DNA from: Epiperipatus broadwayi
Lineage: Eukaryota > Onychophora > Udeonychophora > Euonychophora > Peripatidae
Assembly: GCA_028023455.1 (NCBI GenBank)
Contig: JAQFVV010012423.1
Coordinates: forward strand, 7,418,269-7,482,268
Length of the DNA: 64,000 nucleotides
Direction: 5' to 3'
Shown here piece by piece: positions 23,870 through 35,689 of the stretch. Below the pieces are notes generated by a model that was given only the letters and a program-made list of their open reading frames with translations, was not told the DNA's origin and made no database searches. The position numbers were made by a program, and so were the translations under genes. Numbering within the stretch: the stretch's first letter is position 1; every line of letters starts with the position of its first letter.

Positions 23870-24274
23870 TACACTTATTCATTTACCTAATCAACTACAG
23901 ACTCCTTCTGTATCCAAAATTCTATCAAGACAGACGTTTTTTCCACCATCAGAACCTCCATATTCCTCATGTTTGCGCCTGACTCACCAGATATCTTCAG
24001 GTGCTCAGATAATAATGTCAGACACCTTTGTCAAAATTTTGACAAGTTTTCGTGACAGAGACTGACTTCTGGCACCCAGAAGATTACACATTGAATCCTG
24101 GGTCAGTCTCAACCTGTCCTAAGAAAATTTAAATACCCATCAGCTTCACTCAATTGATAGAAAGAGATAATAATGTCTAGCATTAGTAGTTAAGTCAAAA
24201 CTCAAGCCTGTATAGAAGCTTTTGTTCGTGTATCTTTTTAGCTAATAAATTTTACTTTTGAAAAAAAAAAAAAA
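23870..24274 (+). pseudogene. 3' end of a retroposed, polyadenylated transcript
   Basis: AATAAA at 24244-24249 is followed 11 nt later by a 14-A run (24261-24274), the hallmark of a copied mRNA 3' end. The upstream 350 bp is GC-richer than the surroundings. It contains a perfect 18-bp palindrome, TTGTCAAAATTTTGACAA (24028-24045), but no coding motif I recognise. The 5' limit is uncertain and no flanking target duplication was found. It could also be the tail of an unidentified LINE or SINE. Confidence 0.4.
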
Positions 24275-27200
24275 CAACTAATATTATTTATCAACAGCCT
24301 ATTTTAGAGCTAATTTACCAGCAACAATTCTGTGGTGAATACTTTGAACATTTAGTTTTCATTATTTGTAGCTATTAGTTGTTATCTAAATTACTTTTAA
24401 AACTTACATTTCTTAAACAAAGAAAGTGCAAACTTTATTTTAAAATTAATCACACATTAATTTACAAGTCACATTTTATGTATACATAAATAATCTGATT
24501 GTTATACTGACTAATAAATCATGGACTTTAAAACAAAACAATTTTGCATGAAATGCTGATTCATTTATATTATAAAACGATATTTATACACAGATTAAAA
24601 TCTTTATTTTATGTTGTGTTTCCAGATTCTTTTATAAATTAATTTTAAAAATGAGATAAAAATATAAGTAGGAAAGAAATATAATATGGAATCATTTTTT
24701 GACACAATAGCCTCCTATATAAAGTAATGACAATGATCCAATGTCTTGCATAACTTGAACCCTTTTTTTTCTTACTAACGTTTACGTTAAATTCTCTGCC
24801 CTAAAATCATTTATGATAATATGGCAAAAAGATATGCACAAATGATAACAACTAAAAATAGCAGTAGTAGCTGATTTTTATTACTCCCTTAACACAGAAG
24901 ATTCTAACAACTTTATATTTAGAACTGTGTCTTAAACTTTTATGCGCTATTTATACCATAAAAATACTCCACCATCAATGGAAAAAATACTTATTTTCTA
25001 AAATCTCAGAAATAATAAAATCTAATATTGCCTATGGATTTTTTTTTTATTAAAGAAGACATAATGGTAATTTAAAATGCATCCAAAATGTTCACACATT
25101 ATCAAGAAAGCACCTGAAACCAATAGTAAATTAAACTTTAACCAAGATAAGCAATTTGAATAAATACTATATTGTTTTAAAGGTTTTTAGGCACTTATAT
25201 ATTAGACTTACTGCCTGCATTTGTGCCAGCAAAATGCCATAGTTGTGACTTTTTAATAGGGCATTCTGCCCTCACAAACACCCCCTTTCCCCCACTGGAG
25301 AAAGATGCATCATTATGCCATCACACCATTTTTTTAAAATATCTACCCTCCCCCATTTTTCAAGAGTCATTAACCCTTCTCTTTTGTCTAATGACTAATT
25401 TTATGTTGGTGCTATTATTTGTTATTGCTTTTCCTATTTTTATCCAGTAACCCACTTCTTTGTTTTTGATTTTTTTTGTAGCTCATTAATATATTTAGAT
25501 AACACCAATACATTTTAAGGAATATTTCTACAGTGTGACTTTCACTACATCTCTCTTACACAAGTTAGGGACAGGTTTCTGTCTGCTTTTAACACTTTAT
25601 GGAATGTTAACAATGGATAGAAACCAGTCTCTATCTTGCATGTGAGGCATTACTGAAATATTATTCATTTAAGTTTATAATTTCTAGTTTAATGGCTGGC
25701 TAATAAAAATTATTAACATATTTTAAGTTACAGTTTGGTTAATAAATGTAAACTTTTGTATTCCAAATAAATTGTATTTGCATATTAAGTTGAAATGCTT
25801 TTGGGTGAATATATTTTAGATATAAATCAACAGAATTGAATAAAATTTTAATGATTTTGTTTATCAATAATAATAAAGAAAATATTATAGTTAATTAAAA
25901 TGATTTTTTCAGGGATTATCTAATATAAACAGTGTTATGAAAATTGGAGTTAATTATTTTAGCAAACTTAGGAAACAATCTATTCATATTATGAGCTTAT
26001 CTTGGATATTTTTTAAATATAACACGTGCAAAAATGAAATAAATTTTATCAGTAAGATTTTTTTTCTGCTGGGAAATAAAACAAATAAATATGTCGAAAT
26101 AGATTGAAGATTACTTATTCTTTTTACAGGAAAATTTGATGAATATGTTATAAATAATTATAAAAACTAAACCAAGTATGAACTTAGAAAAATGTAGAAC
26201 TTGATCCATCATTCTACCTGGTCCTTGATAATAACAGCATAGAATTCTTTAGCCTGTTGTCTTACCATTTGTATATCTCATCAAAAAATTTCAATTTGGG
26301 AGGTTATTGTTAGGTGATAATCTAGATATAGCTATTTATGTGATGGAGGAATGATGATTATATATCCATGAACACTAAGGCTATGGTTTATCCTTAATTA
26401 ATCATGCATCCTGTAATTGAATTGCTTTCTGAAATCCTTTATTTTATGGATGTTATATATAAAGAATGATATCTGAAGTTAGGTAGAAAGTTTATGAGAA
26501 GTAGAATGAACATGTATGAATAGATTAATGAATGAATAAAAATTTGGATTATTAAGGAAAGAAAGAAGAAAAAAGAATAAATGTTTGGTGGAAAATAATG
26601 AAATATTAAAAAATATATATTAAATAATTTAAAAAGAAGAAAAAATTGGAAATAATTATGGTGTAAATTGTAAAGCCAAGAGATGAGACTTAGAAAAAGT
26701 GATGTGGAATGATGTTTGAATATGCTGCCCTAGGCAAAATGTATAGGCTATACATTACATATATTTTATTTAGAAATTATAGACGAAATCATGAAGAAAA
26801 TCACAAACATTCAGACAGAAACGAAAATTTCATAAATTTTAATTGTCTTGTCAATTTAATCACAATCCCCCTCCCCCCAATTAAAAAATCTATTAATATT
26901 TTATATAAAAACGTTTTCCAGAGATGACTTAATGCACCATGCAAATAGCAGTTTATTTGAAATAATTTGTTTCTTAGATTTTTTCCCCCCTATTATTTCT
27001 AATTCATTATCTTGCTTATTAAATATAATTTTTAATTGCTTCTGCTTTGTTTCATTTTATTATTTTAACCTTCTTTAAGATCTATGCACTTTATATAATA
27101 TCAGATTAATTCATGCAATTATTTTTAAAGATAATTGTAGATTTGTTTTCAAAGAACAAATTAGAATGTATGTTACTAATATAAAGGATATCACTGATTT

Positions 27201-27855
27201 GTTTTTAGAAATGTTTATATATAAACAAGTTTTAATTTAAAAGAATCTATTATTATTTTGTCCTTAATGATTCATTTTGTATGACATATATAGAATATCT
27301 TAGATATACTTTAGATCTGAAAATAAAATTTGTAACATAAAAACCAATTGTGGTATTTTTTTAAATTATTATGAATTACTCTCTCCCTCCCAAAAAATTG
27401 TTCAAAAACAATGTAAATCTTATAAATTATGGTCGGATAAAAGTTTGCAGCTTGATATGATTGGATTTACTAAGAAGTGTAAATCCAATAAAGCAAAGAT
27501 CTTTTAATGCAAATAAATAAACATATTTAATTTTAAATATTCTTAGAAAGGCTATACACTTCTTATTTAAACTAACTTGAATTTTAATATATATTACATC
27601 ATTGAGCTTATCATTGAAAAAGATTTTATTTTCAATGTAGTGCTAAAATTCGAGCTTTCTTTATTAAAGGGGGAATGTGGCTGGAATAATATAATTATGA
27701 GGCGTTTCAAATATTTTACATAGATTTTAACTAGTAGTGTCCATTGTTTCTATTATATATATATATTATGCACAGTAATATATATCAATGACAGAGAATT
27801 TGTAGGTGTTAATAGAAAATGTCATCTTTTTTTTTTGAAATTTTTTTTTAATAAT
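24275..27855. other. AT-rich non-coding stretch with low-complexity patches
   Basis: About 26500-26700 is purine-rich low-complexity DNA. A perfect 10-bp stem with an 8-nt loop is at 27461-27488 (TTGGATTTAC and GTAAATCCAA). Frames at 25223-25450 and 26709-26927 show no motif. Confidence 0.5.
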
Positions 27856-27861
27856 GATGTG

Positions 27862-28846
27862 TTTGCTTTTCGTTAGTGTCAGATCTCTTGTTTCAATCTC
27901 CACTATATCATTATCAACCATTATCAATCCACTGCAGGATGAAAGTCTCTCCAAGTTTAATCCATCTTCTCCAATCTTTAGCTTCTCTTCTCCACAACAC
28001 CCCTGCACATTTTCTTATTTCATCCATCCATCTCACATGTGGTCTCTTTCTGGGTCTTTTACAATCTCTTGGAATCCAGTTTAAAATTTCAATTGTCCAT
28101 CTATTATCATCTCTTCTAGCAATATGTCCAGCCCAACTCCATTTCAATCTTTTAATTTTTTCAATAAGGTCAGTAACACCTGTTTGTTGTCTTACCCATA
28201 CATTGCGTTTTCGATCTCTTCTTGTTACTCCCAACATACATCTCTCCATACTCCTTTGAGTGATCTGAAGTCTCTGTATTGCTCTTCTATTAAGTGTCCA
28301 AGTCTCAGATCCATAAGTAAGAACTGGTAAAACACTTTGTTAAAAACCATTCTTTTCAAAACATAGGCATATTTCCTTTTAGTATCAAGTTATTTCTACC
28401 AAAAGCACTCCAATCAAGTTTAATTCTATGATTAATTTCCTCCATTATGTTTCTATCTGTATTAATAATCTGACCAAGGTATTTGTAACTGTTAACTTCT
28501 TCTAATTCTTCATAATCAATCTTTATTTTCATATTTTGACAAATTGATTAAACATTACTTTAGTCTTTTTAACATTTATCTTTAGTCCTACTTTTCTACT
28601 TTCATCTGCTAACTCCTGCAACATTTCCTGCAGCTCTGAAGCATTATTTGCAAAAACAACCACATCATCTGCGAAATCTAAATGACTTAAATACTCTCCA
28701 TTTACTTTCACTCCTTTAGTTTCCCATTTTAATCCACAAAATACTTCTTGCAGCACTGCTGTAAAGAGTTTTGGAGATATGGAGTCACTTTGTCTTACAC
28801 CTTTCTCAATGTTGATTTTTCCAGTATCATTATGTATCCACTATAT
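27862..28846 (-). pseudogene. RTE-like non-LTR reverse transcriptase, C-terminal half
   Basis: Read on the minus strand, the segment begins with INIEKGVRQSDSISPKLFTA (the GVRQG..SP block, with the expected Gly replaced by Ser), then VLQEVFCGLKWETKGVKVNG. HLDFADDVVVFANNASELQE follows, with the catalytic FADD pair intact, and then GLKINVKKTKVMFN. After broken frames comes PVLTYGSETWTLNRRAIQRL with QITQRSMERCMLGVTRRDRK. The C-terminal tail is LKWSWAGHIARRDDNRWTIE followed by GRPRKRPHVRW-like sequence. Order and wording match RTE-clade elements, which are common in invertebrates. The N-terminal endonuclease and first RT blocks are missing (5' truncation) and several frameshifts separate the pieces. 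The 3' end on the minus strand runs into an A-rich tract near 27840-27862. Confidence 0.88.
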
Positions 28847-28847
28847 A

Positions 28848-28867
28848 TGTCTCCACATGTGGAGACA
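28848..28867. repeat. Perfect 20-bp palindrome
   Basis: TGTCTCCACATGTGGAGACA is self-complementary and lies just outside the 5' edge of the RTE-like fragment. Its role is unknown. Confidence 0.6.
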
Positions 28868-28869
28868 CT

Positions 28870-29635
28870 TTTTTTTTGCATTAGCATTTTCTGCTGGAAT
28901 GGTAATAGGTTAGGAAAAGTTGTTAAATACACTTAATCCACAAAGGTAGTTGAACTGAGTTTGAGTTATGATCAACTGAGAGATTCCAGGCATTATGTAG
29001 AGATAATTCCCAATTCTTTATACAATAAGTCAATGTAATGTAAAATTTGAAACACGGCTATCCAAAGCACAACCTGCAATGAGGATTTGTATGGCCCATT
29101 TAGAGGTTTTGATTTTTGAAGTGAAAAAATTTAAAAAAAAATGGATCAAATGCTTATTAGATATTTTAATTCTATCACTATTCGCTAGTCTTGGTGTTAT
29201 CTGCTGTGTTTACATCACTGTATACCCACGTATTTTTCAAACATGCATCAGAAAAGCGGCTTTGCACTATTTTGATGCAAAGTGCATGCTCTGTGCATTT
29301 ATAAACGTGCATGATTAGTGTGCAATTAGTTCTGTTCAGTCATAATTTGTCTGTATTAAGAAAGGAATTTTCAATAATTATATATATGTGCTATATTTAT
29401 TATTTTGGATGTAATCATCTGATATATATATTTAAAGCAACCTTTGGGCTATTTATAGTTAGATAGTTCTGATCCAGTGAGAGTGTGTCTAAGAGTAGAA
29501 TTATTAGAATTTTATAAGAATAACAGATAAATAGATTCACTTCTTGTGATTCATTTCTATAGTGAAAATTTAAGAGAAGCCCACAATTGATTCCTATTAT
29601 GGCCTGATACTGATTCTCAGTTTGTTTTAAATAAA
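28870..29635. other. AT-rich non-coding stretch; one 79-codon frame of unknown meaning
   Basis: The plus-strand frame at 29079-29318 has one hydrophobic stretch (LLDILILSLFASLGVICCVY) that could span a membrane, but there is no recognised family, ribosome-context or splice evidence. I would not call it a gene. Confidence 0.35.
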
Positions 29636-29639
29636 ACGT

Positions 29640-29860
29640 TTAATCCTGAGATAAATTAGAAAGCAAGGCAATAAAAAAAATACCTTCAACATTAATCATG
29701 AGTTATTTGAAAATGGCGGATGTAAAATCCAAATAATCATCCTAATGTAATTATAAGTTAAAGTCTTAAATTGGGAAATTATATGAAAGAAAAGAACTTT
29801 GTATTGGACCCCATATTTGGAGAAAATTTGTAGACAAAAATTAATTAACTGGGATTTGTT
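29640..29860 (+). repeat. Degenerate copy of the 34.7-kb segment
   Basis: TTAATCCTGAGATAAATTAG, AAGCAAGGCAATAAA and, 180 bp later, AATTTGTAGACAAAAATTAA match in order the 34.66-34.92 kb sequence (AATCCTGAAATAAATTGAAA, CACAAGGCAATTAAA, GTTTGTAGGGAAAAAATAAT). The latter lies upstream of PLE RT sequence, so this may be an older partial copy of the same element. Confidence 0.4.
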
Positions 29861-31695
29861 TTCTTTAACTAATTAAGACAAAATTGGATTAATTTTTTTC
29901 CAGGACTTCTTGCTTAGAAAATCATAAACTAAAAAATTACATATTAAGTTTTTTGAAAAATCAGTTGATAAAAATTTATCTAAGTTTTCAATTGCAATAT
30001 TAATAATGAGTTGTACAGTGTAATTCTTGTTGACTTTTTTTAAAAAAGATTTCTTAGACATAAATTATATGTAGATTATCAGTTATTATTTTATATCATT
30101 TTGACTTTGTTGCTTTATTTAATGGTCAAGAAGAAAACCCCTTTTTTTTTAAAAAAAAAAATCTAATTCATGGTTTTTATTATTAAGCCTTCTTTAAATT
30201 TTAATGTTTTACATTTATCAAGTGCTATAAGTAGATAAGTAATTGAAACAAAATCTGTGAAGAGTTAAGATTGTGGTTAATTTCCTTGGTAAATATTTGC
30301 ATTTTATTTGTGACAAAAGTTGAGTAAGAAAAATTAAAATAATGAGCTTTAGGTCTTTTTTTCTATCTATAAATGTAATATAAATGTTTTTCTGTCATCT
30401 CTGGTATAAATTTTATAATAAATAAAAACACTTCACAATAATTGTCCTGCCTATTCTTTATGTAGATTGATAAATATGTATATATGGCATGTATATAGAT
30501 AAAACTCACGACAATCAATCCTAAGGATTAGCAAGAATATAATATGTTAAAATAATGATATCTTTAAACAAAAATGGAAGGAGCAAAAACAGAAGGGAGA
30601 GAATGATGCTACATTCACAGCAGGAGCATAATGATTGAGCTGCGAGGTATAGTTCATTGGATCATCTTGTTGAAGCTCAGATAAACGCTCTTGTATGAGT
30701 AAATATTATAAACTTACCTAAAGGAAAAAGTAGCATGGGTGAGTGCATAGATAATAAGGAGCAATCAATAAAAGTGACTGGAGAAATGATAAGCTTCTTA
30801 AAAAAAAAAAAGATAAAGAAACCAAAAAAAAAAAAGAGTCCTTTTGAAAAGTAGTCAATTGCTGAAGAGAAAACATGAGAGATCTCGGTAAGATTGGACA
30901 ATCTGAGTGAACATTCAAATAATATAATAAAATACATATACAGAAACAATGGATAAAAATCATAAAGACAGATCAATTCAGGGGAAAGTAAAATATTGAA
31001 ATTAAAATAACAAAAAAAAGGGGCACTGGTATATTCAATTTCTGAATATATTCAAAAATTGTTCATAGTGAAATAAATGATCATTGATAGTCAAAATAGT
31101 GAGAACAGGCAGGGAAGAAAATAAAATTTAAAAAAATATTATATAGATAGATCTAAAAAGAGTGCAAAGAAATGGGAATTATGAGATTATTGATGGAAAA
31201 AATGATATAATTATATGCCAACTACATAAAAAATTAGTTACATTACTAAAAAATATAAGAATAGAAGGAGAATAGAATATTATGCTAGAGAGATTGTAAA
31301 ATATTATACTCTAACAATTGGAAAGATTTCAAAAGAGGATAGAAATGTAAAAAATTTAATAGGTAGAAAGAAAGTCAAGAATATAGTAGTTTTTAAACTG
31401 ATTGGTAATATTGCAATTGGAAGTGTTCATTAATACAGGAAAATATTAAAAAATATTCCATTTGAAAAGATGGTGGAGAGTTGATAAATAACAACAACAC
31501 CTGTATTATTTTCGGCAAGAGAGTGATATATTTAACAACTATATGAAGTAATTATATCATAGATCATAATAAGAAACTATGAGAATAGCCAAAGAGATAT
31601 TTTTGTGAATGAAACTCAAAATTAGTTGTATTTTGGGTGCATGACATGGCTGCATTTTAGAATATGCTATTTGAAAAGTTTAGTGTCATTTGTGC
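29861..31695. other. A-rich, purine-rich stretch; no feature recognised
   Basis: The plus strand from about 30500 to 31600 is strongly A/G biased, like the decayed PLE at 35.7 kb, and could be degraded coding sequence of an element. No RT motif could be read. The minus-strand frames at 30677-30976 are complements of A-rich tracts. Confidence 0.35.
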
Positions 31696-31699
31696 TTTA

Positions 31700-31985
31700 T
31701 GTTTCTGATTTTATGTCTAAACATTGTTTGTATCTGGGATTCATGATTTGGATTAAAAGTACAATATGACATGAAGATGGAAATTGAACAATCATGAGTA
31801 TATGAGATTAAATATCCTAGTGCAGTAAATTAATATATGAATGTTTGAATTTTTGATTTATATTGTTTGCATCAGGGATTCATAATTTAGACTAAAGATC
31901 CAACATGACATAAATATAGGAATTGAAAAATCATGAATATATGAAATTTAACATCCTAATATGTCAAATTAGTTTATAACTACTG
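31700..31985 (+). repeat. Two tandem copies of a 139-bp unit
   Basis: ATTGTTTGTATCTGGGATTC at 31723 recurs as ATTGTTTGCATCAGGGATTC at 31862, and the following ~110 bp stay in register (ACATGAAGATGGAAATTGAA versus ACATAAATATAGGAATTGAA). The copies are about 80 percent alike by eye. Confidence 0.65.
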
Positions 31986-32323
31986 TTGTAGCATTTATTC
32001 TGAAATAAAGTAACACATTGAAAAACTTATTCGTAAGCAATGAAATATGTGTACTTATTCTTGATTTTATTAAGCAGCCTTTTAGCAATCAAGGCAGTAC
32101 AAAAAGTATTCTATATGAATTTTATCAACATCAATAAGTATTTTGAATAATAGCGCATAAAATAATCCATAAATAAATAATTGATGGTAGAAAATGTGTT
32201 AAATGAAAGCAATTCACAAGAAATGGAATGCAGGTATGAGGTTAAATGCAGAATGTATAGGTTTGTTTCATATTTATTTTTCATTAAATTAATTTATCAT
32301 GAGAAGTGTAATTCTATTTAGAA

Positions 32324-32930
32324 GTTAATAATCCCTCCTCACTTGTGCCATATTATAATATTAAATCAGTGATGTTAAATATGAGAATACTCTTGTTTCA
32401 GCCACAAGATAAAGTCTTTGAGAAAATAAGAATGAGTCTTATTTTCAAACCTAAATGCAAGTACATAGGCCAATCTTAAATGTCTTGGAATGAGAGCTTG
32501 AATATATTTAATCATTCACTTTACATCCATTTTTTTTAATAATCTTATTAACACTTATGAAATATTACAATTTAAAGCTTAAGTATAGAGGGATTATTAT
32601 CTTCTAAATAAAATTACAATCTGACACTGCACTAGTAAAATTCATTGATCAGTATATAGTTTAACATTTAATACTAGCATGAAGTCAATTTTAATATTTC
32701 ATAAGTATTAATAAAATTATTAAACAGAAATGGATGTAAAGTGAATGATTTAATATATTCACACTCTCATTTCAAGACACTTAAGCTTGGCCTATATAAG
32801 TGCATTTAGGTTTGAAAATAAGACATTCTTACTTTCTCAAAGTCTATTTCATGGCTGGGATGAGAATATCCTCACATTTAACATCGCTGATTTAATATTG
32901 AGTATGGCGCAAGTGAAGAGGGATTATTGC
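32324..32930. repeat. Foldback element with arms near 240 bp
   Basis: The left arm (about 32324-32572) and right arm (about 32690-32930) are inverted. CACTTGTGCCATATT matches the complement of ATGGCGCAAGTG, and CACTTTACATCCATTT matches the complement of AAATGGATGTAAAGTG. TTATTTTCAAACCTAAATGC matches the complement of GCATTTAGGTTTGAAAATAA. The spacer (32573-32690) contains another direct copy of the outermost arm sequence (GAGGGATTATTATCTTCTAA), so the structure was rearranged after it formed. Confidence 0.7.
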
Positions 32931-34310
32931 CTTTTAATGCTAGTGAAATTCATTAATCATTACATGATAAGTGTATTAAATTAAAATGTTTTAATAAGAA
33001 ACACATTCCAAAAAGAATCCAGGTTATGTTAGGAAGTGCATTAAATAAAAATGGGAAAATAGTTAAATATAAGCTGCCTTCATTTTATGAAATTTATGTT
33101 ATCTAATTTTTCACCCAAAAGTAAATGCAATAAATAAATTATTATTTTAAATATCAATTCACAAATGAGGTTCCTCAGTTCTTGGCATTTGTTAAATGGG
33201 AAAAATTCACTATCTTAAAAACAGATACTTTTATTATTTATTATTTTCTAATTTTTTTTACAGGAAGTTTTTTCATGCATTCTACATGATTCCACCCAAC
33301 AAGTTGATTAACTCAAATTCAGGTAGAACACATGTTAGACACAACATCCAATTATGCAAGTGTACACACACATACCCTAGAAGATTACTTTTTTTTTATT
33401 TTCTTGGAAATATTAATGAATTTTGTTTTATAAAATTATTTCATTATTAATGTTATTTTTACTGTATTCTTATCTGGGAGATATGTTAATTTTTTTGGTT
33501 TAAAACCCACAATATTACTATCTTACGTTTATTTATCCTCAGGTACACATACCAATCCTTCTTTATGTTTGTAATTCTACCTTCCACTTTTAATTTATCA
33601 TGTATTCATAATTGTTATTGTAAACATAGTACTTATTTAATAAATATTGGAAAAGAAAAATAAGTTTTTCTGTTAAGCATTTTTTAAAATCCCAGGTTAT
33701 ATATAAAAGCTTATTGTGTCTTATTCCATTTCACTGACAATGACTGTGGGTGTTAATGGAAAAATGTTTTTTTATCTTTTTTTTTTTTGTTCTTGTTTTT
33801 TATATATATATTAAATGTCTGCCTTCCAAGTATGTCCATTTTCTCTTTAGGAATGCAGCCCATCTGGGAAGACTATTGATTTTTTTTTTTTGCATTAGTG
33901 TGTGTGTGATTTGTTGTGTGTGTATATATATATGAAATTAGTAATAATGCTAGATTGTTAATGAATTGGTTAAACATGCTAAAAGTTTTCAGTATCTTGG
34001 GTTTGTTTTTTGATATTGCCATGTTATATAAGAGCAACATTAGTGTCTGATATCAGAGTATTGATTAGATACATAATGGATCATATGAAGTCAAGCAAAA
34101 GTGCTGAGAAGAATTAAGATCATTAGGAGAGAATTTCAAAAAATCAAAAATAACTGATCCCTGAGATTTTATATACATGTAAATTCTGTCTCCTTTGTGT
34201 AATAAATTAATATAATTAATTTATGCAATGTGAATGAAAATCGTTTTTAAAAATGTTGTTAAATTTTATAATAATGAATATAAATAAATCATTTTTTTTA
34301 TAGCGCGATG
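32931..34310. other. AT-rich non-coding stretch with simple repeats
   Basis: (TG)n and (TA)n patches at about 33897-33932 and several long T runs. No gene was supported. Confidence 0.5.
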
Positions 34311-34326
34311 TTTGTAAACTGTAATG

Positions 34327-34526
34327 TTTAACACAGCATTACGCTGTTGCACATGCGCTTTGAAGATTTTAACTATAAATGAATGAATACTAACACTCAA
34401 CCACATGATAAAGTCTTTGGATTCTATCTTTTCCAAAGACTTTATCATGTGGTTGAGTGTTAGTATTAATTCATTTATAGTTAAAATCTTCAAAGCGCAC
34501 GTGCAACAGCGTAATGCTGTGTTAAA
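34327..34526. repeat. Almost perfect 94-bp hairpin
   Basis: 34327-34420 and 34433-34526 are reverse complements over 94 nt with only two mismatches, around a 12-nt loop (ATTCTATCTTTT). The ends read TTTAACACAGCATTACGCTG and its complement. TAATG stands directly outside both ends (GTAATG|TTTAAC and GTTAAA|TAATG), a possible 5-bp target duplication. The very low arm divergence implies a recent origin or ongoing arm correction. A transcript would form a long double-stranded RNA suited to small-RNA processing. The minus-strand frames at 34266-34493 and 34490-34690 are shadows. Confidence 0.85.
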
Positions 34527-34659
34527 TAATGAATAATAAATGAATGAATTTCTCGCTTACCAACAATCTTAAAATGAAGATTTAAAAGCAAATTATAGAA
34601 ATGAATCAGCTTATTTATTTGAAGAGTTGAAATAATCATTTGTTTATACATCTCAAACA

Positions 34660-35110
34660 TAATCCTGAAATAAATTGAAACACAAGGCAATTAAAGAAGT
34701 AATATTTATGTAGAACATTAGCTATGTAGTAAATGAAGATGATATTTGTAGATTTCTATGAATCTTACTGATGTGGTTATTCTGGAAATAACTTATAATA
34801 AAGCATTGAGAAGAAAATTACACGAAGAAGATTAATAAGAGCTGCAAGTATTGTGAGATATTAACCTCAAAAGAGAAGCCATGGAAGAGGTTTGTAGGGA
34901 AAAAATAATTAAATAAGTCCTTTAAAAAAGAGAAGCTAATAAAATTAATATAGAAAATGACTAACTTATGCATGATTATCTATTTAGAAACCTATAAAGC
35001 ATGTATTTATATATTGGAAAGTTTATTGGTAAAAATGTATATTTATTTAAGTTTTGGATCACTATCACGAAGGAAGAGCTCCTTTTATGTAAATTTATAA
35101 TCAGTCATTA
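34660..35110 (+). pseudogene. Possible 5' part of a decayed Penelope-like element
   Basis: A-rich plus-strand sequence, shared in part with 29.64-29.86 kb, lies upstream of recognisable PLE RT in the same orientation. Fragments such as YNKALRRKLHEED can be read but no motif is decisive. It is grouped with the PLE by position, strand bias and the repeat relationship only. Confidence 0.3.
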
Positions 35111-35114
35111 TATT

Positions 35115-35255
35115 TGACAACCCTGCTTTGCGTGGTTTTGTGCAGTGGTAAACTAATAGATTCATAAGCTAAAGATCTATTGGTACTCAATTCTGACATC
35201 TCAATTGCTTGAATATCATGTGACCTCTCAAGAGACAAAACATCCACTTATTTAT
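35115..35255 (+). repeat. Diverged tRNA-SINE
   Basis: A head GCAGTGGTAAACTAATAGAT is followed by a body with ATTGGTACTCAATTCTGACA and a tail CTCAAGAGACAAAACATCC, in the same order as the other SINE copies (head, GGTACT, TGACCTCTCAAGAG, A-rich tail). Confidence 0.6.
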
Positions 35256-35689
35256 CTTCATAATTCTTTCTTAACTGGATTTTCTGTGAGTAAACTATAG
35301 TTATCAATTTTTTTATATCTAATCATTCTAAATTTGTTTTTTTAATAATCAAACAAACAACTAAATTTTCTTTATTATTGTTTATTATATATATTAGTAA
35401 TTTTATGCAAATTCCTTTTTTATAATCTTCCTACCTAGCACTCTTTAACATTTAAGTCTTCTCAATATTATTAAGTTTAACAAGTATGTGCTGAAATAGA
35501 TGGATGAATAAATATTTTTTTTAAGAAGATTGTGATTAATAACTTTGGGTATCTTTATATTATTAGGATATATATATATATTCTCACTGAATTCAATATG
35601 TAAACATAATCAACTTAATAGATAAATAATAAAAGTGAAGAGAATAAAAATGAATATCATAGAAATGATAGTAAGAATAGTAAATTGGT

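Noticed and set aside
27461-27488. Stem-loop resembling a bacterial terminator
   Set aside because: The window is eukaryotic and no transcript ends nearby; a 10-bp stem arises easily in AT-rich DNA.
27854-28330. Plus-strand frames of 68-127 codons
   Set aside because: Shadows of the RTE-like coding sequence, which reads on the minus strand.
30677-30976. Minus-strand 99- and 81-codon hydrophobic frames
   Set aside because: Phe/Leu-rich products of translating the complement of A-rich tracts; not membrane proteins.
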